Program-made: the position numbers and the translations under genes | In this document: positions 9,234-17,297 of the stretch, piece after piece | Layout: every line of letters begins with the position of its first letter | How positions within the stretch are numbered: the stretch's first letter is position 1 | Assembly: GCF_016703145.1 (NCBI RefSeq) | Contig: NZ_JADJCO010000005.1 | Span: 1,240,001 to 1,304,000, forward strand | Length of the DNA: 64,000 nt | Direction: 5' to 3' | From: Ottowia sp. | GTDB lineage: Bacteria; Pseudomonadota; Gammaproteobacteria; Burkholderiales; Burkholderiaceae_C | Notes under the pieces: generated by a model | Database searches by the model: none | Seen by the model: the letters and a program-made list of their open reading frames with translations, nothing else | Told to the model about the DNA's origin: nothing

Positions 9234-10481
9234 ATGTTCAACCGCGCCACCGACACCATCGCCCGCACCGACCCCGAAGTCTGGGCCGCCATCCAGGCCG
9301 AGCACCAGCGCCAGGAAGACCACATCGAGCTGATCGCCAGCGAGAACTACACCTCGCCTGCCGTGCTGGAGGCCGCCGGCACGCAGCTCACCAACAAGTA
9401 CGCCGAGGGCTACCCCGGCCGCCGCTATTACGGCGGCTGCGAGTACGTGGACATCGCCGAGCAGTTGGCCATCGACCGCGTCAAGCAGCTCTTCGGCGCC
9501 GAGGCCGCCAACGTGCAGCCGCACTGCGGCGCCAGCGCCAACGAGGCGGTGTTCCTGGCCTTCCTCAAGCCCGGCGACACCATCATGGGCATGAGCCTGG
9601 CCGAAGGCGGTCACCTGACGCACGGCATGCCGCTGAACATGTCGGGCAAGTGGTTCAACGTGGTCAGCTACGGCCTCGACCAGAACGAGGCCATCGACTA
9701 CGACGCCATGGAGCGCAGGGCGCACGAGACCAAGCCCAAGCTGCTGATCGCCGGCGCCAGCGCCTACTCGCTCGAAATCGACTTCGCCCGCTTCGCCAAG
9801 GTGGCCAGGGACGTGGGCGCGATCTTCATGGTGGACATGGCGCACTACGCCGGCCTGATCGCCGGCGGCGTGTACCCCAACCCGGTGCCGCACGCCGACG
9901 TGGTGACCAGCACCACCCACAAGAGCCTGCGCGGCCCGCGCGCCGGCTTCATCCTGATGAAGGCGCAGCACGAGAAGGCCATCAACTCCGCCGTCTTCCC
10001 CGGCCTGCAGGGCGGCCCGCTGATGCACATCATCGCCGCCAAGGCGGTGGCTTTCAAAGAGGCGCTGCAGCCCGAATTCAAGCAGTACGCCGCCCAGGTC
10101 AAGAAGAACGCCCAAGTGGTGGCCGAGACGCTGACCCAGCGCGGCCTGCGCATCGTCAGCGGCGGCACGCAAAGCCACGTGATGCTGGTGGACCTGCGCC
10201 CCAAGGGCATCACCGGCAAAGAGGCCGAGGCCGTGCTGGGCAGCGCCCACATGACCATCAACAAGAACGCCATCCCCAACGACCCCGAAAAGCCCATGGT
10301 GACCAGCGGCGTGCGCGTCGGCACCCCTGCCATGACCACGCGCGGCTTCAAGGAGGACGAGGCGCGCGCCACCGCCCACCTGGTGGCCGACGTGCTGGAC
10401 AACCCGCGCGACGAGGCCAACCTGGCGGCGGTGCGCGCCAAGGTGGCCGAGCTGACGCGGCGCTTCCCGGTCTACGGCTGA
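9234..10481 (+). CDS. glyA: Serine hydroxymethyltransferase
   Basis: PLP enzyme of 415 aa interconverting serine plus tetrahydrofolate with glycine plus 5,10-methylene-THF in the cytoplasm. The start at 9234 follows AAGGA; the open frame upstream is non-coding leader. Family marks visible: IELIASENYTS near 35, YAEGYPGRRYYGGC near 60, and the PLP lysine in TSTTHKSLRGPR at about residue 230. Length and ends are normal. A ZTP riboswitch occupies the leader. nrdR follows in the same direction after a gap of 89 bp holding a dispersed repeat, an arrangement that fits shared one-carbon/nucleotide control. Confidence 0.97.
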   Translation: MFNRATDTIARTDPEVWAAIQAEHQRQEDHIELIASENYTSPAVLEAAGTQLTNKYAEGYPGRRYYGGCEYVDIAEQLAIDRVKQLFGAEAANVQPHCGASANEAVFLAFLKPGDTIMGMSLAEGGHLTHGMPLNMSGKWFNVVSYGLDQNEAIDYDAMERRAHETKPKLLIAGASAYSLEIDFARFAKVARDVGAIFMVDMAHYAGLIAGGVYPNPVPHADVVTSTTHKSLRGPRAGFILMKAQHEKAINSAVFPGLQGGPLMHIIAAKAVAFKEALQPEFKQYAAQVKKNAQVVAETLTQRGLRIVSGGTQSHVMLVDLRPKGITGKEAEAVLGSAHMTINKNAIPNDPEKPMVTSGVRVGTPAMTTRGFKEDEARATAHLVADVLDNPRDEANLAAVRAKVAELTRRFPVYG

Positions 10482-10500
10482 GCGCGAGGGCAGCGCCGAT

Positions 10501-10556
10501 CGCTATGTTTTCAATAGCTTCCGGCGCAATGCCCATGCGGGCTATAGCCCTGAAAC
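10501..10556 (+). repeat. Dispersed Comamonadaceae-type repeat, copy between glyA and nrdR
   Basis: Clear copy: CGCTATGTTTTCAATAGCTT, then GGCGCAATGCCCATGCGGGC and TATAGCCC. It ends a few bases before the nrdR start. Confidence 0.7.
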
Positions 10557-10570
10557 ACTAGTAAAAGCCG

Positions 10571-11035
10571 ATGCGCTGCCCCTTCTGCGCCCACACCGAG
10601 ACGCAGGTGGTGGACAGCCGCGTGTCCGACGAGGGCGACGTCATTCGCCGCCGGCGCCAGTGCGCGCACTGCGGCAAGCGCTTCACCACCTACGAGCGGC
10701 CGGACGTCAGCTTTCCCACCATCGTCAAGAAGGACGGCCGGCGCGTGCCCTATGCGCGGCCCAAGCTGGAGGCCTCGCTCCAGCTCGCGCTGCGCAAGCG
10801 CCCGGTCAGCACCGAGCAGATCGACGCCGCCATCGAGCGCATCGAGGAAAAGCTGCTGGCCACCGCCGCGCGCGAGCTGCCCTCCTCGCGTCTGGGCGAG
10901 CTGGTGATGCGCGAGCTTAAAAAACTGGACAAGGTCGCTTACATCCGCTTCGCCAGCGTGTACCGCAGCTTCGAGGACATCGACGAGTTCCGCGCGCTGG
11001 TGGACGAGGTGCGGCCAGCCAAGCGCGGCGGCTGA
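10571..11035 (+). CDS. nrdR: Transcriptional repressor NrdR
   Basis: ATP-cone, zinc-ribbon repressor of ribonucleotide reductase genes, 154 aa, normal length. The N-terminal zinc ribbon uses CPFC (residues 3-6) and CAHCGKRF (31-38). The basic RRRRQC stretch between them contacts NrdR boxes. The ATP-cone domain starts with IVKKDGRRVPYARPKL (about 49). The start codon is the ATG at 10571. It follows glyA and precedes the convergent trxC by only 10 bp. Confidence 0.96.
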   Translation: MRCPFCAHTETQVVDSRVSDEGDVIRRRRQCAHCGKRFTTYERPDVSFPTIVKKDGRRVPYARPKLEASLQLALRKRPVSTEQIDAAIERIEEKLLATAARELPSSRLGELVMRELKKLDKVAYIRFASVYRSFEDIDEFRALVDEVRPAKRGG

Positions 11036-11045
11036 CGGCCTGCGC

Positions 11046-11492
11046 CTAACGCGGCAGGTGCGCCCGCGCCCACTGGGCGATCTGCGCCGGGCTGCTCAAG
11101 GCCCCGGCCTGCCGCGCCACCTCGCGCCCGCCGACGAACAACGCCAGCGTCGGGATGCTGCGGATGTTGTAGCGCGTGCCCAGCGCCGGCGCGGCCTCGG
11201 TGTTGACCTTGGCGACGCGGAACCGCGGCTCGAGCTGCCCGGCGGCCTGCTCGTAGGCCGGCGCCATCATGCGGCAGGGACCGCACCAGGGCGCCCAGAA
11301 GTCGACCAGCAGCGGCAACCGCGAGCGCTGCAGGTGGCGGTCGAACAGCGCCGCGTCGTCCAGCGCCAGCGGGCGGCCGGTGAACAGCGGCTGGTGGCAC
11401 TTGCCGCAATCGGGCTGGCTGGCCAGCTGGACGGGCTGGACGCGGTTGATGGCCTGGCAGTGCGGACAGACAAGGTGCAGGGGCTCGGTCAC
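11046..11492 (-). CDS. trxC: Thioredoxin 2 (TrxC), zinc-containing
   Basis: Cytoplasmic protein-disulfide reductase of 148 aa. The GTG at 11492 is chosen because GAGAGG precedes it and the protein then starts directly before the TrxC-specific zinc finger (CPHC at about 9-12, CGKC at about 29-32). The thioredoxin fold carries the active site WCGPC at about 66 and the cis-Pro segment IRSIPTLALF. Classic TrxC proteins have the same two-part structure and length. The stop of the upstream small gene lies 11 bp away, so the two are probably cotranscribed. Confidence 0.93.
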   Translation of the reverse strand: MTEPLHLVCPHCQAINRVQPVQLASQPDCGKCHQPLFTGRPLALDDAALFDRHLQRSRLPLLVDFWAPWCGPCRMMAPAYEQAAGQLEPRFRVAKVNTEAAPALGTRYNIRSIPTLALFVGGREVARQAGALSSPAQIAQWARAHLPR

Positions 11493-11503
11493 GGCCGCGC
11501 CTC

Positions 11504-11845
11504 TCAGATGGCCGCGGCGTCCGGCGCGGCGGCGCCGGGCTCGGGCTTGCGCCGCGCGGCCTCGATGGCCTCGCGCGCGGCGACCTCGGCCGCCACGGCC
11601 TGGTCCAGCGGCGCGTGGCACAGGCCGGCCTCGGCGTAGTGAAGGTTCTCGTACACGGTGGCGGCGGCCGGGCTCTGCGCCAGCAGGGGCTGCCAATCGA
11701 CATCCGGGTCCAGCATCAGGCCGGCCAGGCGTTCGGCCACGATGCGGTACTGGTGGGCGTCCACCGGGACACGTCTGGCATCCAGCCGCTCCAGCAGTCG
11801 CGGCACCACGGTGGCGGTGCGGGTGGGTGCGTGGAGGGTTTTCAT
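11504..11845 (-). CDS. Conserved small protein of unknown function
   Basis: 113 aa beginning MKTLHAPTRTATVVPRLLER from the ATG at 11845, with AAGAGG immediately upstream. No domain recognised. It is predicted helical, with an Ala/Glu-rich C-terminal part and a Pro/Ala tail, and has no signal peptide or membrane segment. GC-rich third positions across the frame and tight spacing to trxC support it as a real gene. A longer open frame upstream is excluded because it runs into the IS element. Confidence 0.6.
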   Translation of the reverse strand: MKTLHAPTRTATVVPRLLERLDARRVPVDAHQYRIVAERLAGLMLDPDVDWQPLLAQSPAAATVYENLHYAEAGLCHAPLDQAVAAEVAAREAIEAARRKPEPGAAAPDAAAI

Positions 11846-11910
11846 GCCTCTTGAGTTGAGGCCGCCGCCGGCGATTGCAAGATCGGCAAGCCCTGCGTGC
11901 AGTGGCATCG

Positions 11911-11968
11911 ATACTATGAAATTAATAGCTATTTGCGCAATACCCATGCGGGCTGATGCCCTATTTCT
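11911..11968 (+). repeat. Dispersed Comamonadaceae-type repeat interrupted by the IS element
   Basis: Copy with ATTAATAGCTATTTGCGCAA and TACCCATGCGGGCTGATGCC. The IS1-family element inserted at its end, at CTATTTCT, which is duplicated on the other side at 12778-12785. Confidence 0.7.
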
Positions 11969-12777
11969 GGGATTGCTAAATAGGTATTGATATCTCAACA
12001 TCCCAGAGCCGCCGGCATGTGATCTCGCCGGCCTGGGGCGCCAGCGCGTGGCCGAACTTGCGCTGCCACACAAACAGCAGCGAGTCGCGCAGGTTGAGCG
12101 CGCTCTTGGAGTAGCAGTGCGTCTTGCAGGCGCAGCCGCGCCAGATAGCAGCGCAGCTTGTTGTTCATGCTCTCGATGATGTGCGTGTGCGCCTTGCCTT
12201 GGGTGTGCTGCCCGGCGGGGAAGATGGCTGCGTAGCAGCGCCAGTGGTCGGTGCAGTACTGGATGTGAGGGCCTTGAGGAATCTGCGCGCCCAGCGCTCG
12301 GGCTGCTCGGGTGTCACGATCGCCCAGCGCCCAGCCGAGAATTCGGCAGGAAGTGCGATCAATAGCCCACCACAGCCAAATTGGTCTTTTTTGAACCCAC
12401 GTAGCTCCACAGCTCATCGGCCTCGACGTACTGCACCTGCGCCGCATCCAGGCGCGCCAGCGCCTGACCAGCAACCTCCTGGCGCACCCAGCCGATGATG
12501 GTGTTGTGACTGGGCCCCACCAGCCGCTCGGTGGCCCGCAGGCCCACGCCTTCGGCGTAATGGCGCAAAGCGCTTTGCTTGATCGCCGGGTCAATGAGCC
12601 GGTGATCGCGCTCGCCGAAGGTCAGCGCGCAGCCCTTGCAGCGCCAGCGCTGGTGGCCGTGGCGGCTGCGGCCATTCTTGACCACCTGATCGGTCAAGGT
12701 GCAACGTGGGCAAGCGAGGTTCATCCGGCAATCTTGAGGGAAAAATGCAAGTGTATCAATACCTGTTTAGCAATCCC
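11969..12777 (-). mobile_element. IS1-family insertion sequence, 809 bp
   Basis: Terminal inverted repeats at 11969-11992 and 12754-12777 match at 23 of 24 positions (outer end GGGATTGCTAAATAGGTATT). An 8-bp direct repeat CTATTTCT flanks it (11961-11968, 12778-12785), in line with the short target duplications of IS1 elements. Inside is a transposase with a zinc finger and the IS1-type DDE residues. The perfect target duplication suggests a fairly recent insertion. The transposase frame is broken, so it is probably immobile unless helped in trans. Confidence 0.93.
11976..12724 (-). pseudogene. IS1-family transposase, frame-disrupted
   Basis: Reading from the ATG at 12724, the InsA-like part has a zinc finger (CPRC, later CKGC) and a helix-turn-helix, and runs to EADELWSYVGSKK with the first catalytic Asp. 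The next segment (RPIWLWWAIDRTSC, then YCTDHWRCY with the second Asp and IESMNNKLRCYLARL with the Glu) is in another frame entered at the A6 run at 12387-12392. The last segment (THCYSKSALNLRDSLLFVWQ to the TAG at 11976) is in a third frame entered near 12130. IS1 elements use -1 frameshifting on an A-run, but the first change here goes the other way and the second has no slippery site. I therefore read it as a decayed transposase. Confidence 0.8.
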
Positions 12778-12812
12778 CTATTTCTCTCCAAATCTGGCGC
12801 CCGCCCCTGGCG

Positions 12813-14012
12813 TCAGCCCAACGCGCGCGCCAGCCGGCCGACGCCCTCGCGGATCCGGTCTTCGTCGGCCGTGGCGAACGACAGGCGCAACGTGCCGGGG
12901 TCGGGATCGGCGCAGAAGAACGGCGCGCCGGGCACGAAGGCCACGCCCTGCGCGATGGCGCGCCGAGCGAATTCGTTGCCGTCCGCCAGCTTGCCGCCGG
13001 TGCCCGTCAGCCGCGCCCACACGAACAGGCCGCCCTGCGGCTGCACGAAATCGATGGCCGCGCCCAGCTCGGCGCGCAGCGCGTCGCCCATGGTCCGGGC
13101 GCGCTGTCCGTAGACCTGGCGCACGCGCGCCAGCGTGGCCGGCATGCGGCCGGCGGCCAGGTACTGCGCGGCGGTGGCCTGGGCGAAGGTGCTGGTGTGC
13201 GCGTCGGAGAACTGCTTGCACATCGTCGCCTTGGCCAGCAGCTCGGCCGGGGCCACCATCCAGCCCACGCGCAGGCCGGGCGAGAGCACCTTGCTCAAAG
13301 ATCCGCAGTGCACCAGCCAGTCGCGGCTGCCGGGCACCTCGTGGCTCAGCGCCAGCAGGCTGGGCGGCGGCGGGGCGTCGAAGTAGAGGTCGCCATAGGG
13401 GTCGTCCTCGATGACCAGGGTCTGGTACCGCACCGCCAGCTCCAGCACGCGCCGGCGGCGCGCCAGGCTCAGCAGGGCGCCGCTGGGGTTGCCGAAAGTG
13501 GGGATGAGGTAGACGAACTTCGGCCGGTGGGTCTGGATCAGCCGCTCCAGCTCGTCCACCTTCACGCCGTCGCCGTCGACCGGCGCGCTGACCAGCTCGG
13601 CGCCGTAGAGGCGGAAGCACTGGATGGTGGCCAGGAACGTGGGCCCCTCGACGATGGCCTTGCTGCCCGGATCGACCAGGGTCTTGCCCAGCAGGTCCAG
13701 CGCCTGCTGGCTGCCGGTGGTGACGATGAGGTCATGAGGCGCCACGCCCTGCGCGCTCTTGTGCGCCATGAATTGCGCCAGTTGCTCGCGCAGCGGCTGG
13801 TAGCCCTCGGTCGCGCCGTACTGCAGCGCGCCGCCGGGCTCGCTGGCCAGGGCCTGCTGGACGGCGGCGGAGATGCCGTCCACGTCGAACATGGCGCTGT
13901 CGGGGAAGCCGCCGGCGAAGCTGATGATGCCGGGCTTGCCGAGCAGCTTGAACAGCTCGCGGATGGCGGAAGTTTCGACGTTGTCGAGGCGTTGGGCGAA
14001 AGGCAGCGGCAT
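12813..14012 (-). CDS. PLP-dependent aminotransferase, class I/II (2-aminoadipate transaminase-like)
   Basis: Fold-type I aminotransferase of 399 aa, cytoplasmic. PLP-site marks: NPSGALLS near 175, YLIPTFGNPSG, the Asp-Asp-Pro-Tyr of VIEDDPYGDLYFD, and the Schiff-base lysine in CGSLSKVLSPGLRVGW at about 242. The N-terminus FAGGFPDSAMF and the lack of a winged-helix domain place it near the free-standing aminotransferases related to MocR C-domains, such as LysN or aromatic and branched-chain transaminases. The exact amino acid substrate cannot be assigned. It is divergent from nth, 69 bp away. Confidence 0.88.
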   Translation of the reverse strand: MPLPFAQRLDNVETSAIRELFKLLGKPGIISFAGGFPDSAMFDVDGISAAVQQALASEPGGALQYGATEGYQPLREQLAQFMAHKSAQGVAPHDLIVTTGSQQALDLLGKTLVDPGSKAIVEGPTFLATIQCFRLYGAELVSAPVDGDGVKVDELERLIQTHRPKFVYLIPTFGNPSGALLSLARRRRVLELAVRYQTLVIEDDPYGDLYFDAPPPPSLLALSHEVPGSRDWLVHCGSLSKVLSPGLRVGWMVAPAELLAKATMCKQFSDAHTSTFAQATAAQYLAAGRMPATLARVRQVYGQRARTMGDALRAELGAAIDFVQPQGGLFVWARLTGTGGKLADGNEFARRAIAQGVAFVPGAPFFCADPDPGTLRLSFATADEDRIREGVGRLARALG

Positions 14013-14081
14013 GGGCGGATCGGATCAGGGCACGAAAGAAGCCCCGCATTGTCGCCAATTCAGGCTGGCTAAACTGCCCGC

Positions 14082-14735
14082 ATGACCCCCGCCCAGATCG
14101 AGCGCTTCTTCGCCACCCTGCAGGCCGCCAACCCGCGGCCCGCCAGCGAGCTGGAATTCACCAGCGTGTTCGAGCTGCTGACCGCCGTGCTGCTGTCGGC
14201 CCAGGCCACGGACGTGGGGGTCAACAAGGCCACGCGCCGGCTGTTCCCGGTGGCCAACACCCCGCAAAAAATCATCGACCTGGGGCTGGACGGGCTGGAG
14301 GGGTACATCAGGACCATCGGCCTGTTCCGCACCAAGGCCCGCAACCTGATGCAGACCTGCCGCATCCTGCTGGAGCGGCACGGCGGCGAAGTGCCGCGCA
14401 CGCGCGAGGCGCTGGAGGCGCTGCCCGGCGTGGGCCGCAAGACCGCCAACGTGGTGCTGAACGTGGCCTTCGGCGAGCCGACCATGGCGGTCGATACGCA
14501 CATCTTCCGCGTCGGCAACCGCACCGGCCTGGCGCCCGGCAAGACGCCGCTGGCGGTGGAACTGCAATTGCTGAAGCGCGTGCCGGCGCGCTACATGGTG
14601 CACGCGCACCACTGGCTGATCCTGCACGGGCGCTACGTCTGCCAGGCACGCAAGCCGCGCTGCTGGGAATGCGCGGTGGCCAGCTGCTGCGACTTCACGC
14701 CCAAGACGCCGGCGCCGGCGCCGGGTCAGGTGTAG
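14082..14735 (+). CDS. nth: Endonuclease III
   Basis: DNA glycosylase/AP lyase for oxidised pyrimidines, 217 aa. The helix-hairpin-helix LPGVGRKTANVVLN carries the catalytic Lys at about 120. The catalytic Asp is in VDTHIFRVGNRTG at about 138. The [4Fe-4S] cluster pattern C-x6-C-x2-C-x5-C is intact near the C-terminus (CQARKPRCWEC then ASCC). The start at 14082 fits the family length. The 3' end of this gene is partly duplicated at 17208-17294 (see findings). Confidence 0.96.
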   Translation: MTPAQIERFFATLQAANPRPASELEFTSVFELLTAVLLSAQATDVGVNKATRRLFPVANTPQKIIDLGLDGLEGYIRTIGLFRTKARNLMQTCRILLERHGGEVPRTREALEALPGVGRKTANVVLNVAFGEPTMAVDTHIFRVGNRTGLAPGKTPLAVELQLLKRVPARYMVHAHHWLILHGRYVCQARKPRCWECAVASCCDFTPKTPAPAPGQV

Positions 14736-14845
14736 CGCTTTCCGTCAGCCGCGGCGTGGCCAGGCGCTGGGGCAGCGCGCGGATTTGGGGCGCGGGAGCG
14801 CTGTCCTACACTGGCGCGCATCCGCACACCGCATCGCCTGGCCCC

Positions 14846-15841
14846 ATGGACTGCAACGACCCGCTCGCCGCTCCGCCGTCCACCCAGCGCCTGGACTCGC
14901 GCGATCTGCCCGGGCGCGACAAGTTCGCCGCGCTGCGGGACATGAGCCGCGAGCTGATGGGCTTCGACCTGCAGCGCCACGGCCGGGCCGACCCGTCCCG
15001 GCCGTTCGCGTTCTCCAGCACCGTCACCAGCCTGGGCGGCCAGATGCTGTACGGGCGCACCACGCACACGCCGCTGCGCGGCCTGCGCACGCCCGCGCTG
15101 ATGCGCGATGGCCTGGACGACGTCTATCTGTGCCGGGTGGACGACGGCATGCTGGTGCGCCGCCCCGATGGCGAATTCACCGTGCCGCCCGGCGGGCTGG
15201 TGCTGTCGTCCAAGGCGCGCGCGCACGAGAGCATCACCCCGCCGGGCCGCAGCACCACCTCCACCGGCATCCTGATGCCGCGCGCCGGCCTGGCGCAGCT
15301 TGTGCCCCAGCTTGAAGAAGCGCCTTTTCTGCTGCTGCCGCCGGGCGCGTGCGGTGCGCCCGCCGCCAGCCTGGCGCTGGCCTATGCCGAGCTGGTGGCG
15401 GGCAGCGCCGCCGCCTTGCCGCCCGCCGACCTGCAGCGCGCCACGGCCCACCTGCGCGAGCTGATCGCCGGAGCCATCGCCCCCGCCTGGGCCGCCGCGC
15501 AGCCGCCCGGGCGCGACGCGGAGATCGCGCCCCGCCTGGCGCTCATCCAGCGCGACATCCGCGCCCGGCTCGACTGGCCGGGGCTGGACTTGCACCACGT
15601 CGCACGCCTGCACCACCTCACCCCGCGCAAGGTGCAGCGGCTGTTCGCGCACCAGGGCACCAGCTTTTCCGACTTTCTGCGCGAGGCGCGCATGGAGCAC
15701 GCCCGCGCCCTGCTGGCCGACCCGCAGCACCGCCACCGCCGCGTGCTGGAGATCGCGCTGGACTGCGGCTTCGACGACATCTCCGCGTTCAGCCGCGCGT
15801 TTCGCCGCCGCTGGGGGATGACGCCGTCCGACGCGCGCTGA
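14846..15841 (+). CDS. AraC-family transcriptional regulator
   Basis: 331 aa from the ATG at 14846. The N-terminal part resembles the AraC-binding-like effector domain of regulators such as FeaR/XylS. The C-terminal HTH region covers about 235-330, with a first helix-turn-helix (LDLHHVARLHHLTPRKVQRLF) and the second-HTH signature ALDCGFDDISAFSRAFRRRWGMTP. No strong ribosome-binding site marks the start, and the frame is open upstream into the nth scar, so the start is uncertain. It precedes the IPTL-CTERM gene by 119 bp on the same strand; regulation of that gene is possible but unproven. Confidence 0.85.
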   Translation: MDCNDPLAAPPSTQRLDSRDLPGRDKFAALRDMSRELMGFDLQRHGRADPSRPFAFSSTVTSLGGQMLYGRTTHTPLRGLRTPALMRDGLDDVYLCRVDDGMLVRRPDGEFTVPPGGLVLSSKARAHESITPPGRSTTSTGILMPRAGLAQLVPQLEEAPFLLLPPGACGAPAASLALAYAELVAGSAAALPPADLQRATAHLRELIAGAIAPAWAAAQPPGRDAEIAPRLALIQRDIRARLDWPGLDLHHVARLHHLTPRKVQRLFAHQGTSFSDFLREARMEHARALLADPQHRHRRVLEIALDCGFDDISAFSRAFRRRWGMTPSDAR

Positions 15842-15960
15842 TGGATGGACCGACGGCCCGGCGCACGTTTAGCACGCCGGGCACAGCGAATGGCACCGTG
15901 GGCACAGACGGGCCGCCGCCGCTTGCGAAGAATCGCGCGCTACGCTACCAGGTTCATCCC

Positions 15961-17121
15961 ATGCCCGCATCCCCTCGCACCCTTCGCCGCGCCAGTGCGC
16001 TGGCCATCGCCACCGCCGCCGCGCTCGCCCTGCCCGCACAGGCCCGCACCTGCACCTGGACGGGCGCCACCGACCACCTGGGCGCCACCGGCACCAACTG
16101 GGACTGCGACGGCGCCACGGGCAACGGCCCGCCCACCGGCGGCGACGATCTGGTCTATCCCGCCGGCGCCGCCCACAAGGCGGACTACGAACACAACTTC
16201 GCCGTCCCCGTACCGGTCTTCTACAACATCGACATCGGGCCCGGCTACACGATGGTGGGCAGCTATGCGCTGCGCTTCAGCAACAGCCTGTACGTCACCG
16301 CCCCGTTCACCGGCCACACGATGATCGACGGCCGGGATACCGGCGTGCTGGCCGTGCGCGAGTCGGCCCCGCCCGGCAGCGTTGTGTCCTTCATCGGCAC
16401 GTTGACGCGGCTGGGCGGCGCGTCGTCGGTGGGCGAGGGCGGGTCGGACGACGCGGTGCGCGTGTTCGTCAACGGCACCGGCTTTGGCACGCCCGTGCCG
16501 CTCACCGTCTATCAGGGCGGGCGGCTGTCGGTGACCTTTCCGGGGCAGGTCCAGTTCTCCACCCTCACCGTGCGGCCCGGCGGCACCCTGGCGGTGTCCG
16601 ACGTGCCGCCGGGCCAATTGCCCCCCACCAACCTGGGCGACGGCCAGGTGACCGGCACGCTCGACCTGCAAAGCGGCGCGGTGCTCGAATACCGCGTGTA
16701 TTCCAACGGCTTCAACGCTGGGGGCATCGAGATGGCGGCGGGCTCTACCGCGCACTTGGCCGGCGCCGTGCTGCGCCTGGTGCTGGACGACCCCGGCGCC
16801 GCGCCCGACCCCATCGGCACCGAGCGCGCGTTCCTGTACTACGCCGCCCCCGGCACCACCATCAACGGCACTTTCGCGGGCCTGCCCGAAGGCGCCACCG
16901 TCGAGGCCAGCAACGCGCCCGGCATCTTCTACCGCATCAGCTACGGCACGCCCGGCGACCGCAACGTGCGCCTCACCCGCGTGGCCGCCCCGCCGCCGGG
17001 GCCGCAGCCTGCGCCCGGCCCGGCCGCCCCCGTGCCCACGCTGGGCCACCTGGCGCTGGCGCTGCTGGGCGCGCTGGTGGGAACTGCGGGCCTGCGGGCG
17101 CGGCGCCAGCGCGCCCGATAG
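15961..17121 (+). CDS. Secreted IPTL-CTERM sorting-domain protein
   Basis: 386 aa. An N-terminal signal peptide (basic, then ALAIATAAALALPAQA, cleavage near residue 29) is followed by a beta-rich, Gly/Thr/Asn-rich extracellular region with the autotransporter-like opening TCTWTGATDHLGATGTNWDC. After a Pro/Ala linker comes a C-terminal tripartite tag: VPTLGHLALALL, a hydrophobic helix and the basic end RARRQRAR. This matches the IPTL-CTERM class (usual core IPTLSEWG) processed by exosortase-like enzymes, with V for I and GHL for the Trp-containing part. Expected fate is transport across the inner membrane, transient anchoring, then release or surface attachment. Function is otherwise unknown. 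The cognate sortase is not in the window. Confidence 0.82.
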   Translation: MPASPRTLRRASALAIATAAALALPAQARTCTWTGATDHLGATGTNWDCDGATGNGPPTGGDDLVYPAGAAHKADYEHNFAVPVPVFYNIDIGPGYTMVGSYALRFSNSLYVTAPFTGHTMIDGRDTGVLAVRESAPPGSVVSFIGTLTRLGGASSVGEGGSDDAVRVFVNGTGFGTPVPLTVYQGGRLSVTFPGQVQFSTLTVRPGGTLAVSDVPPGQLPPTNLGDGQVTGTLDLQSGAVLEYRVYSNGFNAGGIEMAAGSTAHLAGAVLRLVLDDPGAAPDPIGTERAFLYYAAPGTTINGTFAGLPEGATVEASNAPGIFYRISYGTPGDRNVRLTRVAAPPPGPQPAPGPAAPVPTLGHLALALLGALVGTAGLRARRQRAR

Positions 17122-17140
17122 AGGCACCGGGGCGACGGAA

Positions 17141-17200
17141 ATGCTATCCAATCAGTAGCTTTAGACGTAATATCCACGCTGACCAAAGCCCGATTTCCAC
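17141..17200 (+). repeat. Dispersed Comamonadaceae-type repeat
   Basis: Copy with ATGCTATCCAATCAGTAGCT followed by TATCCACGCTGACC. It directly abuts the nth 3'-end relic. Confidence 0.55.
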
Positions 17201-17207
17201 GGGCCTC

Positions 17208-17297
17208 ATGCCCGACAAGACGCCGTTGGTGGTGGAGCTGAAGCTGCTGCAGCTCCGCGCCAAAGAAGCCGGCGCCGGCTCAGGTGTAGCGCTTCTC
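17208..17297 (+). pseudogene. Relic of an nth 3' end
   Basis: 17208-17258 aligns with nth at 14531-14580 (shared CAAGACGCCG and TGG-GGTGGA-CTG, about three quarters identical). 17259-17297 aligns with the nth tail, including the 15-bp identity TCAGGTGTAGCGCTT (14726-14740 and 17280-17294). The part encoding the iron-sulfur cluster is missing. The right end overlaps the stop of the converging lyase gene. Confidence 0.65.

Noticed and set aside
12387..12392. Programmed -1 frameshift in the IS transposase
   Set aside because: The A6 run is suggestive, but the following conserved segment is in the +1 frame, and a further unexplained frame change comes later.
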